A stretch of 64,000 nucleotides of DNA from Cytobacillus oceanisediminis (GCF_022811925.1 NZ_CP065511.1:1233501-1297500), one strand, 5' to 3'. Shown: positions 8,662 to 18,717, numbered from the stretch's first letter. Program-made: numbers and translations. Notes: generated by a model not told the origin, from the letters alone.

Positions 8662-8697
8662 AACCATATCCATAAGAGGATATGGTTTTTGTTTTTT
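8662..8697 (+). terminator. Riboswitch-controlled terminator upstream of queF
   Basis: AACCATATCC and GGATATGGTT pair around ATAAGA and are followed by TTTGTTTTTT. It lies 20 nt after the preQ1 aptamer, so ligand binding would favour premature termination (inference from the known mechanism). Confidence 0.85.
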
Positions 8698-8760
8698 CAA
8701 GCTGTACTTTTTGGACCTCTCCTTAGGATCAGCGGGATCATATAAAGGGAGGCTTTTTTT

Positions 8761-9258
8761 ATGTCAGGAAGAAAAGATGAGGAATTAACGGATATTACAC
8801 TATTGGGAAATCAGGGTACAAACTATCTTTTTGAATACTCGCCTGAGATTCTGGAGGCTTTTGACAATAAGCATCCAAACCGCGATTATTTTGTAAAGTT
8901 TAATTGCCCTGAGTTTACGAGTCTTTGCCCGAAAACGGGACAGCCGGATTTTGCGACCATCTATATCAGCTATATTCCGGATCAGAAAATGGTAGAGAGC
9001 AAGTCATTAAAGCTATATCTTTTCAGTTTTAGAAATCATGGCGATTTCCATGAGGACTGCATGAACATCATTATGAACGATCTTATTGAATTAATGGATC
9101 CCCGCTATATTGAGGTTTGGGGTAAATTTACGCCACGTGGCGGAATCTCCATCGATCCGTATTGCAACTACGGAAAGCCGGGGACGAAATATGAAAAAAT
9201 GGCGGATTACCGTTTGATGAACCATGACCTTTACCCGGAGACAATTGACAATCGTTAA
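8761..9258 (+). CDS. queF: NADPH-dependent 7-cyano-7-deazaguanine (preQ0) reductase
   Basis: 165 residues, the short unimodular QueF form. The catalytic Cys lies in [12 protein letters not shown] (Cys-59), where it forms the thioimide with preQ0, and the NADPH/substrate motif [16 protein letters not shown] follows at about 80-95. It reduces preQ0 to preQ1 in queuosine biosynthesis, which fits its preQ1 riboswitch. AAAGGGAGG (8744-8752) precedes ATG by 8 nt. No queCDE genes are adjacent, so here queF is regulated as a single gene. Confidence 0.96.
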   Translation: MSGRKDEELTDITLLGNQGTNYLFEYSPEILEAFDNKHPNRDYFVKFNCPEFTSLCPKTGQPDFATIYISYIPDQKMVESKSLKLYLFSFRNHGDFHEDCMNIIMNDLIELMDPRYIEVWGKFTPRGGISIDPYCNYGKPGTKYEKMADYRLMNHDLYPETIDNR

Positions 9259-9297
9259 GACCATAGCTTGCTTAAAGTGCGATTTTAAAATAATATC

Positions 9298-9325
9298 AAA
9301 AAAGGCAGAGCAATCTGCTTTTTTT
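9298..9325 (+). terminator. Terminator of queF
   Basis: A short GGCAGA/TCTGC hairpin with a GCAA loop, flanked by A6 and T7. Confidence 0.8.
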
Positions 9326-9417
9326 GTTGCAGATAATATACATAAGTGGGATTATATTTAGGGAATATTCTGTATTTTTGAGAGCATTACTATAATAAAG
9401 CTCTGAAGGGGGACAAA

Positions 9418-9708
9418 ATGAAGAAAGGCATACATAAAAAAGATCAGCGCTTCAAAATCGCAGAGAGAGAGGCGTGGATTGGCATTGGTCTGGTGCTCTT
9501 CAATTTTGTATGGTGGTATGGGTTTGCCTATGGGATGGGGTCTGGGCCTGCTGGTGAGTATACATATATTATGGGATTGCCTGCCTGGTTTTTTTGGAGC
9601 TGCGTGGCAGGGTTTGCTGTAATGGTGATTCTGGTAACAGCGGCTGTTAAATTTCTGTTTAAAGAGGTTCCGTTCGAAGAAAATGAAGAGGGGGGAGAAT
9701 CCAAATGA
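9418..9708 (+). CDS. YhdT-family small membrane protein (DUF997)
   Basis: 96 residues with two membrane helices: AWIGIGLVLFNFVWWYGFAYG and a second from about 58 to 81, with the family's WWYGFAYGMG and LPAWFFWSC segments. YhdT proteins are encoded next to PanF and are thought to be its small companion; no separate activity is established. The ATG follows GAAGGGGGA. The stop overlaps the panF start (ATGA at 9705), so translation is coupled. Confidence 0.85.
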   Translation: MKKGIHKKDQRFKIAEREAWIGIGLVLFNFVWWYGFAYGMGSGPAGEYTYIMGLPAWFFWSCVAGFAVMVILVTAAVKFLFKEVPFEENEEGGESK

Positions 9709-11147
9709 ACTGGCAGGTTATTGCTCCTCTTCTCATCTTTTTAATCATTATTTTTCTCGTCGGCTTATGGTCCAGCAGAAAGATTGATACCGGGAGTTCG
9801 TTCCTGCAGGATTACTTTCTTGGAGGAAGGCAGCTGGGTGGTTTTATTCTGGCTATGACCATGATTGCAACCTACGGAAGTGCCAGCAGTTTCATTGGAG
9901 GGCCGGGCGTTGCATACACACAGGGGCTTGGCTGGGTGCTGCTTGCCATGTCACAGGTTGTCACTGGTTATTTCGTTCTCATGGTTCTGGGGAAAAAGTT
10001 TGCCATCACAGCAAGAAAGTATGATGCTGTAACGCTCATCGATTTTCTAAAAGAAAGATATAACAGCAGATGGGTCGTCTGGCTATCCTCTCTCAGCATC
10101 ATTATTTTCCTGTTTTCTGCCATGGCTGCCCAATGGGTTGGCGGAGCAAGATTAATTGAGTCACTGACAGGATTAAGCTATTTATCTGCTTTATTCATTT
10201 TTGCAGCTTCCGTTATGGTCTACGTGGTGATCGGCGGCTTCCGTGCTGTTGCAGTAACGGATGCCGTACAAGGGGGAATCATGTTCATCGGCACCATGAT
10301 CCTTCTGATTGCTGTTATTGTGGCAGGTGGGGGAATACCGAATATTATCAGTGACCTGTCTTCAGAAAACCCGAATCTGATTACACCGTTTGGCTTTGAT
10401 GGCGGATTGACTCCTTTATATGTGTCCTCATTCTGGATATTGGTGGGAGTTGGAGTTGTGGGCCTTCCGCAGGTTGCGGTGAGGGCCATGTCCTATAAAA
10501 ATGCCAGAGCCATGCATAGGGCAATTATAATTGGAACAGTAGTGGTCGGGTTTATCATGCTTGGCATGCATTTAATTGGCGTATTTGCCCGGCCAATTCT
10601 TCCAGGGATTGAAGTGGGGGATAAAGTCATGCCGATGATTGCCATGGAAGTGCTTCCTCCATGGCTCGCGGGAATTGTACTGGCAGCACCGATGGCTGCC
10701 ATCATGTCAACAGTGGATTCCCTGCTCCTTCTGGTCAGCTCGGCGATTGTGAAAGATGTCTATATTAATTACATTAAGCCTGATGCCAAAGAAGCTGCCA
10801 TCAAGAAACTGAGTTTTGCGGTTACGGCCCTGCTTGGGATTCTGGTTTGCATCATGGCTCTCAGTCCGCCCGATTTGCTGATCTGGCTGAATCTCTTTTC
10901 TTTTGGAGGACTGGAAGCAGCCTTCATATGGCCTGTTGTGCTGGGCCTTTATTGGGCTAAAGGAAATAGATATGGTGCAGTGGCCTCGATGATAACCGGA
11001 ACTGCCTCCTATATTTTATTCCATACTTTTTATCCAAATGCATTAGGCATGAATACAGTCGTATTGCCTATTGCTTTGTCACTGGCGGCTTATGTAACTG
11101 TAAGTCTATTTACCGAAAAATCAGCATCTGCACCAGCAGAAATTTAA
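9705..11147 (+). CDS. panF: Sodium/pantothenate symporter
   Basis: 480 residues of the SSS (sodium:solute symporter) family, about 13 membrane helices. Features include the N-terminal DYFLGGRQLGGFILAMTMIA, ATYGSASSFIGGPGVAY and the RYNSRWVVWL loop typical of PanF. It imports pantothenate with Na+ for coenzyme A synthesis. GAGGGGGGAG lies inside yhdT just before the ATG. The length matches characterised PanF (483 aa in E. coli). Confidence 0.9.
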   Translation: MNWQVIAPLLIFLIIIFLVGLWSSRKIDTGSSFLQDYFLGGRQLGGFILAMTMIATYGSASSFIGGPGVAYTQGLGWVLLAMSQVVTGYFVLMVLGKKFAITARKYDAVTLIDFLKERYNSRWVVWLSSLSIIIFLFSAMAAQWVGGARLIESLTGLSYLSALFIFAASVMVYVVIGGFRAVAVTDAVQGGIMFIGTMILLIAVIVAGGGIPNIISDLSSENPNLITPFGFDGGLTPLYVSSFWILVGVGVVGLPQVAVRAMSYKNARAMHRAIIIGTVVVGFIMLGMHLIGVFARPILPGIEVGDKVMPMIAMEVLPPWLAGIVLAAPMAAIMSTVDSLLLLVSSAIVKDVYINYIKPDAKEAAIKKLSFAVTALLGILVCIMALSPPDLLIWLNLFSFGGLEAAFIWPVVLGLYWAKGNRYGAVASMITGTASYILFHTFYPNALGMNTVVLPIALSLAAYVTVSLFTEKSASAPAEI

Positions 11148-11151
11148 GCAA

Positions 11152-11186
11152 GAAGCTCCGGAGATTATTCCGGAGCCTCTTGTATT
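11152..11186 (+). terminator. Terminator of yhdT-panF
   Basis: GCTCCGGA and TCCGGAGC arms with a 6-nt loop. The inverted repeat extends to AGAAG/CCTCT with one mismatch, then a T-rich tail. Confidence 0.75.
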
Positions 11187-11423
11187 TAACTGCAAAACGC
11201 TGATAAATAGGGCCCGTGGCGATTCAATCAAACGTTTGATTGAAGCAGGAGAAGAGTCATATATAAAGGATACGGGAGGAAACCCTTGTTTTTGTAAAAA
11301 AATGAGCATATTGATAGGTTTGTAGAAACGATCCCTATTTGTTACACTTAATTAGTTAAAGGAAACGTAATTGTAACATTTGACTTTAAATGGAAATGTT
11401 TTTATAACATTAGGGAGAATATA

Positions 11424-12620
11424 ATGAAAAATTTTATAAATATGATTATGATTGCCATGCTGTCATCCGTTATAGCAGGCTGCTCAAGTGAAATAAATGC
11501 ATCTTTAAATACAGAAGAAATAAAATTTGAAAAAGAAGATAAAGTGGAAGCAGAACAAAATACATCAGCTGTACAAGAGGACGGGAAAGAGAAAAAAGAT
11601 ACTGTCTGGCTTGAAGGCAAGTCACTATTCCAGTTGGACGCAACAGACGGAAAAATGAAATATACCGTTTATCTTTATGCGGAAGACGAAAGAAGAACCA
11701 TTCTGGAAGAGGACAGTGCGAAAGGAAAGAAAGGCGATTCTTATTTTACAGGACATTATTCAGTTTACCTGGCTGAAAAAGGTTCGAAAGAGGCTTACAG
11801 ACAAGAGGCTTTGAATAACAGTGCAGAAATGTCATTTAACCCTTCGAAGGAGCAGGTTTACACTCAAAAAATGAGGAACAAAACCATCATCTCGATCTTT
11901 CAGTCCAAGGGGGAAAATGCGGTTAAGGGTCAGTTATTGGCGATTAAAGATGGGGAAGTGCTGAAAATCAGTACAGAAAAAGAAGTGACCACATCCTCTA
12001 AAGCGAAAATAAAAAATATTAATCAGAAGTATCTTCAAACTGCCCAAAATAAGAATGATAGATGGGTTATTTCAACATGGCTATTTAATGAGGAAGCCCT
12101 TTCGATGAGCCTGCATGACCGAATAGAGCTGCACAAAGAAGATCATTCTGATATCGACTGGATGAATCTGTGGTTAAAAGAGGAAGCCCTTTACTATCCT
12201 TTTAAAAACCTGGCACTCAGTGTGGATGCCATTGAAAAAGCAAAACAGGGAATCCCGCTCGGAAGCCCATATCCGATTGGCACAAACATATCTGAAATTA
12301 AGAAGTCAGATCCAAATTTTATGAAGGAAGGGTTTGAAAATGGCAGCCCTTTTGTCATGTACCCTGAAATTACCTATTATTTTGAACGGGAAACCGGAAA
12401 TGTAACTGCTATTTCTATTCCTGGACAGCGGGTGAGAACTTCAATTGACGAGATAACTGCTATGTTTGGCACTCCTGCGCAGGTAATGGAAAAGATGCTG
12501 TCAGGAGAAACTATTTCTACCTACCTGGCAGATAAATATTCCATCGAAATCATATCTGATTTAGAAGGAAATGTTAGTGAAATAGTATTAATGAAAACAA
12601 AAAATCATGCGGCACAATGA
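11424..12620 (+). CDS. Hypothetical lipoprotein with DUF4309-like C-terminal region
   Basis: 398 residues. The signal peptide ends in a lipobox SVIAGC (Cys-20 approx.), so it should be anchored to the outer membrane face by diacylglycerol. A Lys/Glu-rich linker follows. The last 130 residues (GIPLGSPYPIGTNISEI... to SEIVLMK) contain a repeat-like SIDEITAMFGTPAQVM motif that resembles the DUF4309/YjgB group. The function is unknown. The gene stands alone behind AGGGAGAAT, with a 270-bp upstream gap that has no other gene. Confidence 0.7.
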   Translation: MKNFINMIMIAMLSSVIAGCSSEINASLNTEEIKFEKEDKVEAEQNTSAVQEDGKEKKDTVWLEGKSLFQLDATDGKMKYTVYLYAEDERRTILEEDSAKGKKGDSYFTGHYSVYLAEKGSKEAYRQEALNNSAEMSFNPSKEQVYTQKMRNKTIISIFQSKGENAVKGQLLAIKDGEVLKISTEKEVTTSSKAKIKNINQKYLQTAQNKNDRWVISTWLFNEEALSMSLHDRIELHKEDHSDIDWMNLWLKEEALYYPFKNLALSVDAIEKAKQGIPLGSPYPIGTNISEIKKSDPNFMKEGFENGSPFVMYPEITYYFERETGNVTAISIPGQRVRTSIDEITAMFGTPAQVMEKMLSGETISTYLADKYSIEIISDLEGNVSEIVLMKTKNHAAQ

Positions 12621-12633
12621 CCGCATGATTTTT
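12600..12633. terminator. Bidirectional terminator, lipoprotein / aminopeptidase
   Basis: AAAAATCATGCGG and CCGCATGATTTTT arms around an 8-nt loop between convergent genes. Confidence 0.9.
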
Positions 12634-12641
12634 GGCGTTTC

Positions 12642-13874
12642 TTAAAATGCCCAATCACCTTTCCTGAATACAGGTTCAGCCTTGCCGTCTTCAGTGATTC
12701 CGTCGATATCCATTTCAGCGGAACCAATCATGAAGTCAACATGTGTTAAGCTTTCGTTCAAGCCGTTTTCAGCCAGTTCTTCACTGGACATTTTCTTGCC
12801 GCCTTCAATGCAGAATGCATACGCACTGCCAATGGCTAGGTGGTTTGAAGCATTTTCATCAAATAAAGTATTATAGAAAAGCAGATTGGACTGCGAAATT
12901 GGCGAGTTGAAAGGAACCAGGGCCACTTCACCAAGATAGTGGGAGCCTTCATCTGTCTCAACAAGCTGCTTAAGAATCTCTTCTCCTTCTTCTGCTTTCA
13001 CATCGACAATGCGGCCGTTTTCAAAGGTCAGGCTGAATTTATCGATGATATTTCCGCCATAGCTTAAAGGCTTTGTGCTGGAAACCGTGCCGTTGACGCC
13101 TGTCTTGTAAGGTACCGTAAACACTTCTTCAGTCGGCATGTTAGCCATGAATTCATGTCCCTGTTCATTAACGCTGCCTGCCCCGACCCATAAGTGGCCT
13201 TTTGGAAGCTCGATTGTCAGGTCCGTACCTGGAGCTTTATAATGAAGCTTCTGATATCGCTTGCTGTTCAAATAATCCACTTTTTCATGAAGTGTTTCAT
13301 CATGCTTTTTCCAGGCTTCAACCGGGTTATCCAAATCGGCGCGAGTAGCTTTGAAAATGGCTTCCCAAAGCATTTCCACACGGGATTCTTCCGGTGCTTC
13401 AGGGAATACCATGTCTGCCCAGGCTTGAGATGGAGCTGCAATGACTGTCCAGCTTACTTTATCGGACTGGATGAATTTGCGGTATTTTGCAAGCGCCTTT
13501 CCGGCAGCTTTCTGGAAACTTGAGATTCGTTCTGATTTCACGCCTTTCAGCAAATCAGGGCTTGCTGAAACGATTGACATGAATGCCGCACCCTTTTCAG
13601 CTAAATCTTCGACTTCCTTCGCACGCCATTCCGGGTATTCGGAGAAAGACTCTTCCGGTGCTAAATCGTACTTTGTGCGTGTGACCGCATCATCGCTCCA
13701 GTTCACAACTACGTTATGAGCTCCTGCTTCATAGGCCTTTTTAACAATTGTACGAACCAGTTCAGCTGCATCAAGGGTTGTGTTAATAACAAGCGTCTGT
13801 CCTTTTTGTACATTTACGCCGACCTTTACGGCAAGCTCTGCGTATTTCTCTAAATTCGTATGAAATTGACTCAT
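12642..13874 (-). CDS. M29-family aminopeptidase (AmpS/PepS type)
   Basis: 410 residues, the normal M29 length. Metal-ligand motifs of this clan are visible: ANMPTEEVFTVP (Glu), DEGSHYLGEVALV (Glu), FDENASNHLAIGSAY (His) and LTHVDFMIGS (His and Asp). These dimeric cytoplasmic enzymes remove N-terminal residues using two Co/Zn ions. AAAGGAGAATACAT precedes the ATG. It is a single-gene unit upstream of nothing obvious; atoE next to it has its own terminator. Confidence 0.92.
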   Translation of the reverse strand: MSQFHTNLEKYAELAVKVGVNVQKGQTLVINTTLDAAELVRTIVKKAYEAGAHNVVVNWSDDAVTRTKYDLAPEESFSEYPEWRAKEVEDLAEKGAAFMSIVSASPDLLKGVKSERISSFQKAAGKALAKYRKFIQSDKVSWTVIAAPSQAWADMVFPEAPEESRVEMLWEAIFKATRADLDNPVEAWKKHDETLHEKVDYLNSKRYQKLHYKAPGTDLTIELPKGHLWVGAGSVNEQGHEFMANMPTEEVFTVPYKTGVNGTVSSTKPLSYGGNIIDKFSLTFENGRIVDVKAEEGEEILKQLVETDEGSHYLGEVALVPFNSPISQSNLLFYNTLFDENASNHLAIGSAYAFCIEGGKKMSSEELAENGLNESLTHVDFMIGSAEMDIDGITEDGKAEPVFRKGDWAF

Positions 13875-14000
13875 TATGTATTCTCCTTTGTCAGAATCTT
13901 CTTTTTCATTGTAGCTGTTCTGTTAGCAAAAAGAAACCTATTGAACTGAAAATCGTTCTGAGGAACTTACCTGCTCCATCTCTCGGCGTAGGCAAAAATA

Positions 14001-14033
14001 AACAGCCAAACCCCGATAAGGCTTGGCTGTTCC
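14001..14033 (-). terminator. Terminator of the AtoE-like gene
   Basis: AACAGCCAA and TTGGCTGTT arms at 14001-14009 and 14023-14031. The run is A-rich on the plus side, giving T-rich sequence on the minus strand. Confidence 0.7.
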
Positions 14034-14035
14034 TA

Positions 14036-15349
14036 TTAATATACAAAAAACATCAAAACAGTAGTAACAATACCCACCCATATAGCCAGCAATGCACAGT
14101 AGCCCATTATATGGCGAATATGAAGGCCAACCACACTTAAAATAGGAAGGGCCCAGAAAGGCTGGATCAGGTTCGTCCAGGCATCACCCCAGCCGACAGC
14201 CATAGCAGTAATGGCGGGATCCACACCCAGCTGCAGACCGGCAGGTACTTGAAGCGGCCCCTGCAATGCCCACTGCCCGCCGCCTGAAGGAGCAAGAATA
14301 TTGACGAGTCCAGCGGCCCAATAGGTGAATATATCAAAGGTGTCTTTACTTGCTATGGATGCCATTCCATTGATTATGGATTCTGCTAACCCGGAGCTGC
14401 CGAGAACCGCGATAATGCCAGCGTAAAATGGGAATTGCAGAATGATAGGTGAAATGGCAGAACCCGCTTCTTTAAAAGCATTGGCGTATTGTTCGAGCGA
14501 TTTATGAAGGATGAGACCCAAGGATAGAAAGGTAATATTGATAATATTCAAGTCAAGGTCACGCCCGTTTACAAACTCAAATACTGCATAGATTAACCCG
14601 ATTAATCCTGTAATGATGCCGAGAAAGGGAGTTCTTTCAAGCTTTCCGGCGGGAGTTTTTAAAATTTCCTGCTGTTCAGCTTCCTGCTTGGGTGCCTTTG
14701 GGGGAACGTATGGGATAATGCCTTTTTTGGGTGCCATCAGCACAATGAAAATCGGCATAGTAACAACAAGAGCAACTAAAATAGCAATCGTTCCCGGATG
14801 GAAAATGGTCTCCGAAGTTGGAATGACGCCAGCCACTTCCTCCAGGAAATGGCCCTTGGTCGCAACAGTCAAACCAATTGAACTCGATAAACCAGCGGTA
14901 TATAGAGCAGTTGGTGCATAGGCTGCAGCCACTAATAGAGGGAAGTGTGCGTTTTGATTTCTTTTCCCAACTTCACGGGCAATTATGGCGCCAACTACAA
15001 CAGCAAGGCCCCAGTTAATATAATAAGCAGCAGATGAAACGAGAAAAGTCAGTACGTAGGCCTGGTTTGCTGTCTTCGCTTTGGAGGACAGCTTTTCAAG
15101 TATGCGCTGTACAGAAGGAACAGAAGCAAGCGCCATGCCTGTCATTAAGAGGAGCACCATCTGCATGGTAAAAGCGAGATACACCCAGAAGCCGTCACCG
15201 AAGGATTTAAACAGCTCAACAGGTTCAGAAGGCTTCATGAAAAATCCCGCAATAAATACAAACAGAGTCATTAATACCGCAATGACAAAGGCATCCGGGA
15301 GATACCTTTCCACAAGCTTGGAGAAACGGTCTGCCATTCTGGTTAACAT
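14036..15349 (-). CDS. Short-chain fatty acid transporter, AtoE family
   Basis: 437 residues with about 11 membrane helices. Conserved AtoE blocks include the N-terminal RFSKLVERYLPDAFVIAVLM, the INWGLAVVVGAIIAREV helix and APSGGGQWALQGP near the C-terminus. These proteins take up short-chain fatty acids such as acetoacetate or butyrate. No ato CoA-transferase genes are adjacent, so the substrate link is by family only. AAAGGAGAGTG precedes the ATG. Confidence 0.85.
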   Translation of the reverse strand: MLTRMADRFSKLVERYLPDAFVIAVLMTLFVFIAGFFMKPSEPVELFKSFGDGFWVYLAFTMQMVLLLMTGMALASVPSVQRILEKLSSKAKTANQAYVLTFLVSSAAYYINWGLAVVVGAIIAREVGKRNQNAHFPLLVAAAYAPTALYTAGLSSSIGLTVATKGHFLEEVAGVIPTSETIFHPGTIAILVALVVTMPIFIVLMAPKKGIIPYVPPKAPKQEAEQQEILKTPAGKLERTPFLGIITGLIGLIYAVFEFVNGRDLDLNIINITFLSLGLILHKSLEQYANAFKEAGSAISPIILQFPFYAGIIAVLGSSGLAESIINGMASIASKDTFDIFTYWAAGLVNILAPSGGGQWALQGPLQVPAGLQLGVDPAITAMAVGWGDAWTNLIQPFWALPILSVVGLHIRHIMGYCALLAIWVGIVTTVLMFFVY

Positions 15350-15418
15350 CTTTTCACTCTCCTTTCAGTATTAGTACATGCTATGGAGAGGACAAGCTGT
15401 GTATGCCAGTTCATACAG

Positions 15419-15450
15419 AAATAGCCCTGGCATCAGCCAGGGCTATTTAT
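15419..15450 (-). terminator. Terminator of topB
   Basis: AAATAGCCCTGGC and GCCAGGGCTATTT perfect 13-bp arms with a 4-nt loop, overlapping the topB stop codon. Confidence 0.85.
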
Positions 15451-17543
15451 TAATCCTTATCATCCATTGCAGCCTTCAGCAAATCGCCAAGGCTCGTTCC
15501 AAAAGAATCTTCCTTCTGGGTATATTTCTGAACAAGTTTGCGTTCTTCGCGTTTGTTGACGGCTTTCTTTTTGTCCTGGGCTTTCTCCACCACATTGCAT
15601 GGGCGGCACTGGAAGTAGGTCCCTGCTTTGCCCTGGTGGATCTCCATTTTTTTGCGGCACTGAGGGCAGCGGCGGTTTGAAAGCTTTGGATCCTTGCGCT
15701 TTCGGAAATTACAATCAAGATTGGAACAGACAAGTATTTTTCCGTCCTTGGTATTCCTTTCTTTTAGGAAGGAATCGCATTCTGGACATTTTGAGCCCGT
15801 GAGATTGTGGGCACGGTAAGATTTGTCGCTCTTTTTAATTTCTGAAACCAATGTCCGTGTCTGTTTGCGGATATTCTGCAGAAACTCTTTGGGGTCTGCT
15901 TTTCCGCGTGCGATTTTTTCCAATTCCTGTTCCCATTTAGCAGTCAGTTCAGGTGATTTCAGATCTTCATTCACCAGGTCCATCAGCTGTTTGCCCTTTT
16001 TAGTCGGAAACAGACGTCCATTTTGCCTTTCAATCGCTTCCGTATCAAGGAGCCGTTCAATGATTTCCGCTCTTGTCGCAGGTGTTCCGAGGCTGTATTT
16101 TTCCATCTGGGTCAAAATGTCAGCTTCGGAATAGCGAAGAGGGGGTTCAGTAAGCTTGGCGGACAATTCAGCAGTTTGTACCGTAAAGCGCTGTCCTTTT
16201 GAGATATTCTTCAGGCTCTGTTTTCCTGTTTCTTCATCACTGCTGCGTTCAACCTTGCGATAACCCAGGTCGATAACTGCTGTTTCCCTGGCTGTGAATG
16301 TCTCACCGTTAACATCAATAGCAGCATGGATGGTTTCATACTTATAAGGGTTATGGAAAATGGCCAGAAATCTGCGCAGAATCAATTCGTATAGTTTCCG
16401 CTCATCAGCAGACAAATCACCGAGGTGTACACGTTCTTCAGTCGGAATTATCGCATGGTGATCGGTTACTTTTTCATTATTAAAGACTCGCTTTGCCAGG
16501 ACCTTGCCCTGATTCGCAAGGATCGGCTTCACTTCGTCTTTATAGGAAGCTGCAATGCCATGAAGGCGATCCATCATAGTTGCTTCCATATCTTTTGTCA
16601 AATAGCGTGAGTCTGTCCGCGGATATGTGACAAGCTTATGGTGCTCATAAAGTTTCTGCAGCACATTCGACGTTTTCTTGGCTGAGAAACCGTAACGCTT
16701 ATTGGCGTCACGCTGCAGCTCCGTCAAATCATAAGGAAGCGGCTGCGGCTCAGTTTTTTCTTTCCGGTTAATGGACTGGATAACCGCTTTTTGCCCCTTT
16801 ACTTTGGAAAGGACTCCATCAGCTGCTTCTTTAGAAAAGCTGCGCTTTTCACCGTTTTTCTCCCAGTCAGCCTGCAGAGGGCCAATTTGGGCGCGAATCG
16901 TCCAGTACTCTTTTGGAACAAATTTTTGAATGAATGTTTCCCTTTCCATCACGAGTGCCAGTGTCGGCGTCTGCACCCGGCCAGCGGATAGGGGATCCTT
17001 ATATTTAGTAGTCAAGGCTCTTGTGACATTCAGGCCAATGAGCCAATCAGCCTCTGCCCGGCACACTGCGGATTCATACAGATCTTCAAATTGTTTTCCT
17101 GGCTTAAGGTTTTGAAAGCCGTCCCGGATGGCGCGGTCCGTTACAGAAGAAATCCATAAGCGTTTGATTGTCTTGCGCCAGCGGATTTTCTCCAATATCC
17201 AGCGTGCGACAAGCTCCCCTTCGCGGCCTGCATCAGTACCAATGATAATTTCCTTAATATCCTTCCGCTTTGCCAGGTTCTCAATGGCTTTATACTGGTG
17301 GCTGGTCTGCTTCATCACCTTCAGGCCCATTTGGTCAGGAATAATCGGCAGATCTTCCAGATTCCAGTTTTTGTATTTGCTGTCATAATGCTCAGGCATC
17401 TTTAACTCGATTAAATGGCCAAGAGCCCAAGTCACGATATATTTATCGCCTTCCATATAGCTTTTATGAGATTGCCGGCATCCCAGAACCCGTGCAATTT
17501 CACGGGCAACACTGGGCTTTTCAGCAAGAACAAGTGATTTCAT
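15450..17543 (-). CDS. topB: DNA topoisomerase III
   Basis: 697 residues. The Toprim domain starts at SLVLAEKPSVAREIARVLG and carries GTDAGREGE for Mg binding. The active-site Tyr lies in VTYPRTDSRYLT (about 310). A C-terminal zinc-ribbon tail has CPECDSFLKE...CSNLDC and CPQCRKKM...CRPC pairs. The enzyme relaxes and decatenates single-strand-containing DNA. The frame is open 10 codons further up, but AAAGGAG with 6-nt spacing marks ATG 17543. The length matches Bacillus TopB. Confidence 0.95.
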   Translation of the reverse strand: MKSLVLAEKPSVAREIARVLGCRQSHKSYMEGDKYIVTWALGHLIELKMPEHYDSKYKNWNLEDLPIIPDQMGLKVMKQTSHQYKAIENLAKRKDIKEIIIGTDAGREGELVARWILEKIRWRKTIKRLWISSVTDRAIRDGFQNLKPGKQFEDLYESAVCRAEADWLIGLNVTRALTTKYKDPLSAGRVQTPTLALVMERETFIQKFVPKEYWTIRAQIGPLQADWEKNGEKRSFSKEAADGVLSKVKGQKAVIQSINRKEKTEPQPLPYDLTELQRDANKRYGFSAKKTSNVLQKLYEHHKLVTYPRTDSRYLTKDMEATMMDRLHGIAASYKDEVKPILANQGKVLAKRVFNNEKVTDHHAIIPTEERVHLGDLSADERKLYELILRRFLAIFHNPYKYETIHAAIDVNGETFTARETAVIDLGYRKVERSSDEETGKQSLKNISKGQRFTVQTAELSAKLTEPPLRYSEADILTQMEKYSLGTPATRAEIIERLLDTEAIERQNGRLFPTKKGKQLMDLVNEDLKSPELTAKWEQELEKIARGKADPKEFLQNIRKQTRTLVSEIKKSDKSYRAHNLTGSKCPECDSFLKERNTKDGKILVCSNLDCNFRKRKDPKLSNRRCPQCRKKMEIHQGKAGTYFQCRPCNVVEKAQDKKKAVNKREERKLVQKYTQKEDSFGTSLGDLLKAAMDDKD

Positions 17544-17744
17544 AATAACTCCTTTCAAATTACATTCAGCCATTTCTGTCCAAACTAAGTATAGCTGAAA
17601 ATCATCAATATTTGTAATGGGATAAATTTTGATGGGCAGTGAAGTGAATAACTGCCTAAGTTGTATTGCTTTTAATTAGTCCCAATTCATTCTACAATGG
17701 ACTTACCAGTTTGTTTACAAATAGAAAGAGACAAGGTGAAATGA

Positions 17745-18584
17745 ATGAATGCAAAAAATCAGCTTCTTTATGATTACATTCAGGAGAATTCAAAAAATAT
17801 CACAGATATGTGGCTGTCTTTAAGGGATAAACAGAAAGGCTCGATTTATTCTGCAGATGCAGACCCCGCTTATGAGAAGCTCCTGAGAGAACAAAATACG
17901 TTTACCAACCGCACCGTTTCAGCAGCTCTGCTTGATGAGGACACATTTAACGAGAATATGGAAGAATGGGCTATTACAGTAGCGGAGAGCAGAGTGGATT
18001 CTAATACGCCCATTTTTCAAGTGCTTGAAGCTTTAAGTAATGTCCGGGAAACCTATTGGCATTTTGTTGAAAAGTTCATTAAAGAAAACCAGTCTGAAGT
18101 CACAGCAAATGATGTATTGAAATGGAGCACGATCATTAACAAGGCTTTCGATCAACTAATCAATAAATTTTCGGAGAGATATTATGAGCTGACGACCAGA
18201 AGGCTTGTTGCCCAGCAAAGCCTGATTAATGAACTTGGCACCCCAGTCATCCCTGTTAAGGACGATACAGCCGTACTGCCGCTTATCGGCAATATTGATA
18301 CTGAACGTGCGCGAATCCTCCTGGAGGAAATTCCGAAAAAATGTGCAAAAGAAAATATCGAACATCTATTTATTGATTTATCAGGTGTGGCCATCATCGA
18401 TACGATGGTTGCCCATCAAATATTCTCTTTAACGACAGCTTTACAGCTGCTAGGGGTAAAATCCACCATCTCAGGCATCAGCCCTGAAGTTGCCCAGACT
18501 TCCATTCAGCTTGGCCTGGACTTCACAGGCATTAATACTTACGGTACATTAAAGCAAGCACTGAAAAGACAAGACATTGAATGA
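17745..18584 (+). CDS. RsbR-type stressosome protein (N-terminal RsbR_N plus STAS)
   Basis: 279 residues: an N-terminal non-haem globin-like RsbR_N domain (about 1-150) and a C-terminal STAS domain (about 163-275). In the STAS part the two Thr residues phosphorylated by RsbT in B. subtilis RsbRA are conserved: Thr in IDTMVAHQ and Thr in GISPEVAQT, at the same 32-residue spacing. Such paralogues build the stressosome that releases RsbT to switch on sigma-B. No rsbS/rsbT neighbours are present, as for the dispersed RsbR paralogues of B. subtilis. A second STAS gene lies at 21.9 kb. Confidence 0.9.
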   Translation: MNAKNQLLYDYIQENSKNITDMWLSLRDKQKGSIYSADADPAYEKLLREQNTFTNRTVSAALLDEDTFNENMEEWAITVAESRVDSNTPIFQVLEALSNVRETYWHFVEKFIKENQSEVTANDVLKWSTIINKAFDQLINKFSERYYELTTRRLVAQQSLINELGTPVIPVKDDTAVLPLIGNIDTERARILLEEIPKKCAKENIEHLFIDLSGVAIIDTMVAHQIFSLTTALQLLGVKSTISGISPEVAQTSIQLGLDFTGINTYGTLKQALKRQDIE

Positions 18585-18588
18585 AACT

Positions 18589-18614
18589 AAGCTGGCAGAA
18601 ATGCCGGCTTTTTA
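18589..18614 (+). terminator. Terminator of the RsbR-like gene
   Basis: AAGCTGGC and GCCGGCTT arms with a 6-nt loop, followed by TTTTAT. Confidence 0.75.
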
Positions 18615-18688
18615 TATGGCTAAAATAAAAACGCTTTACTGTATTACCATTCTAACAATCTAATTTGTTAAAAAATGGGAAAAATTAA

Positions 18689-18717
18689 TTGACATCCTCC
18701 CATATGGCACATAGAAT
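18689..18717 (+). promoter_or_regulatory. Sigma-A promoter of hutH
   Basis: TTGACA at 18689-18694, a 17-nt spacer and TAGAAT at 18712-18717. It would start a leader of about 150 nt before hutH. Confidence 0.75.
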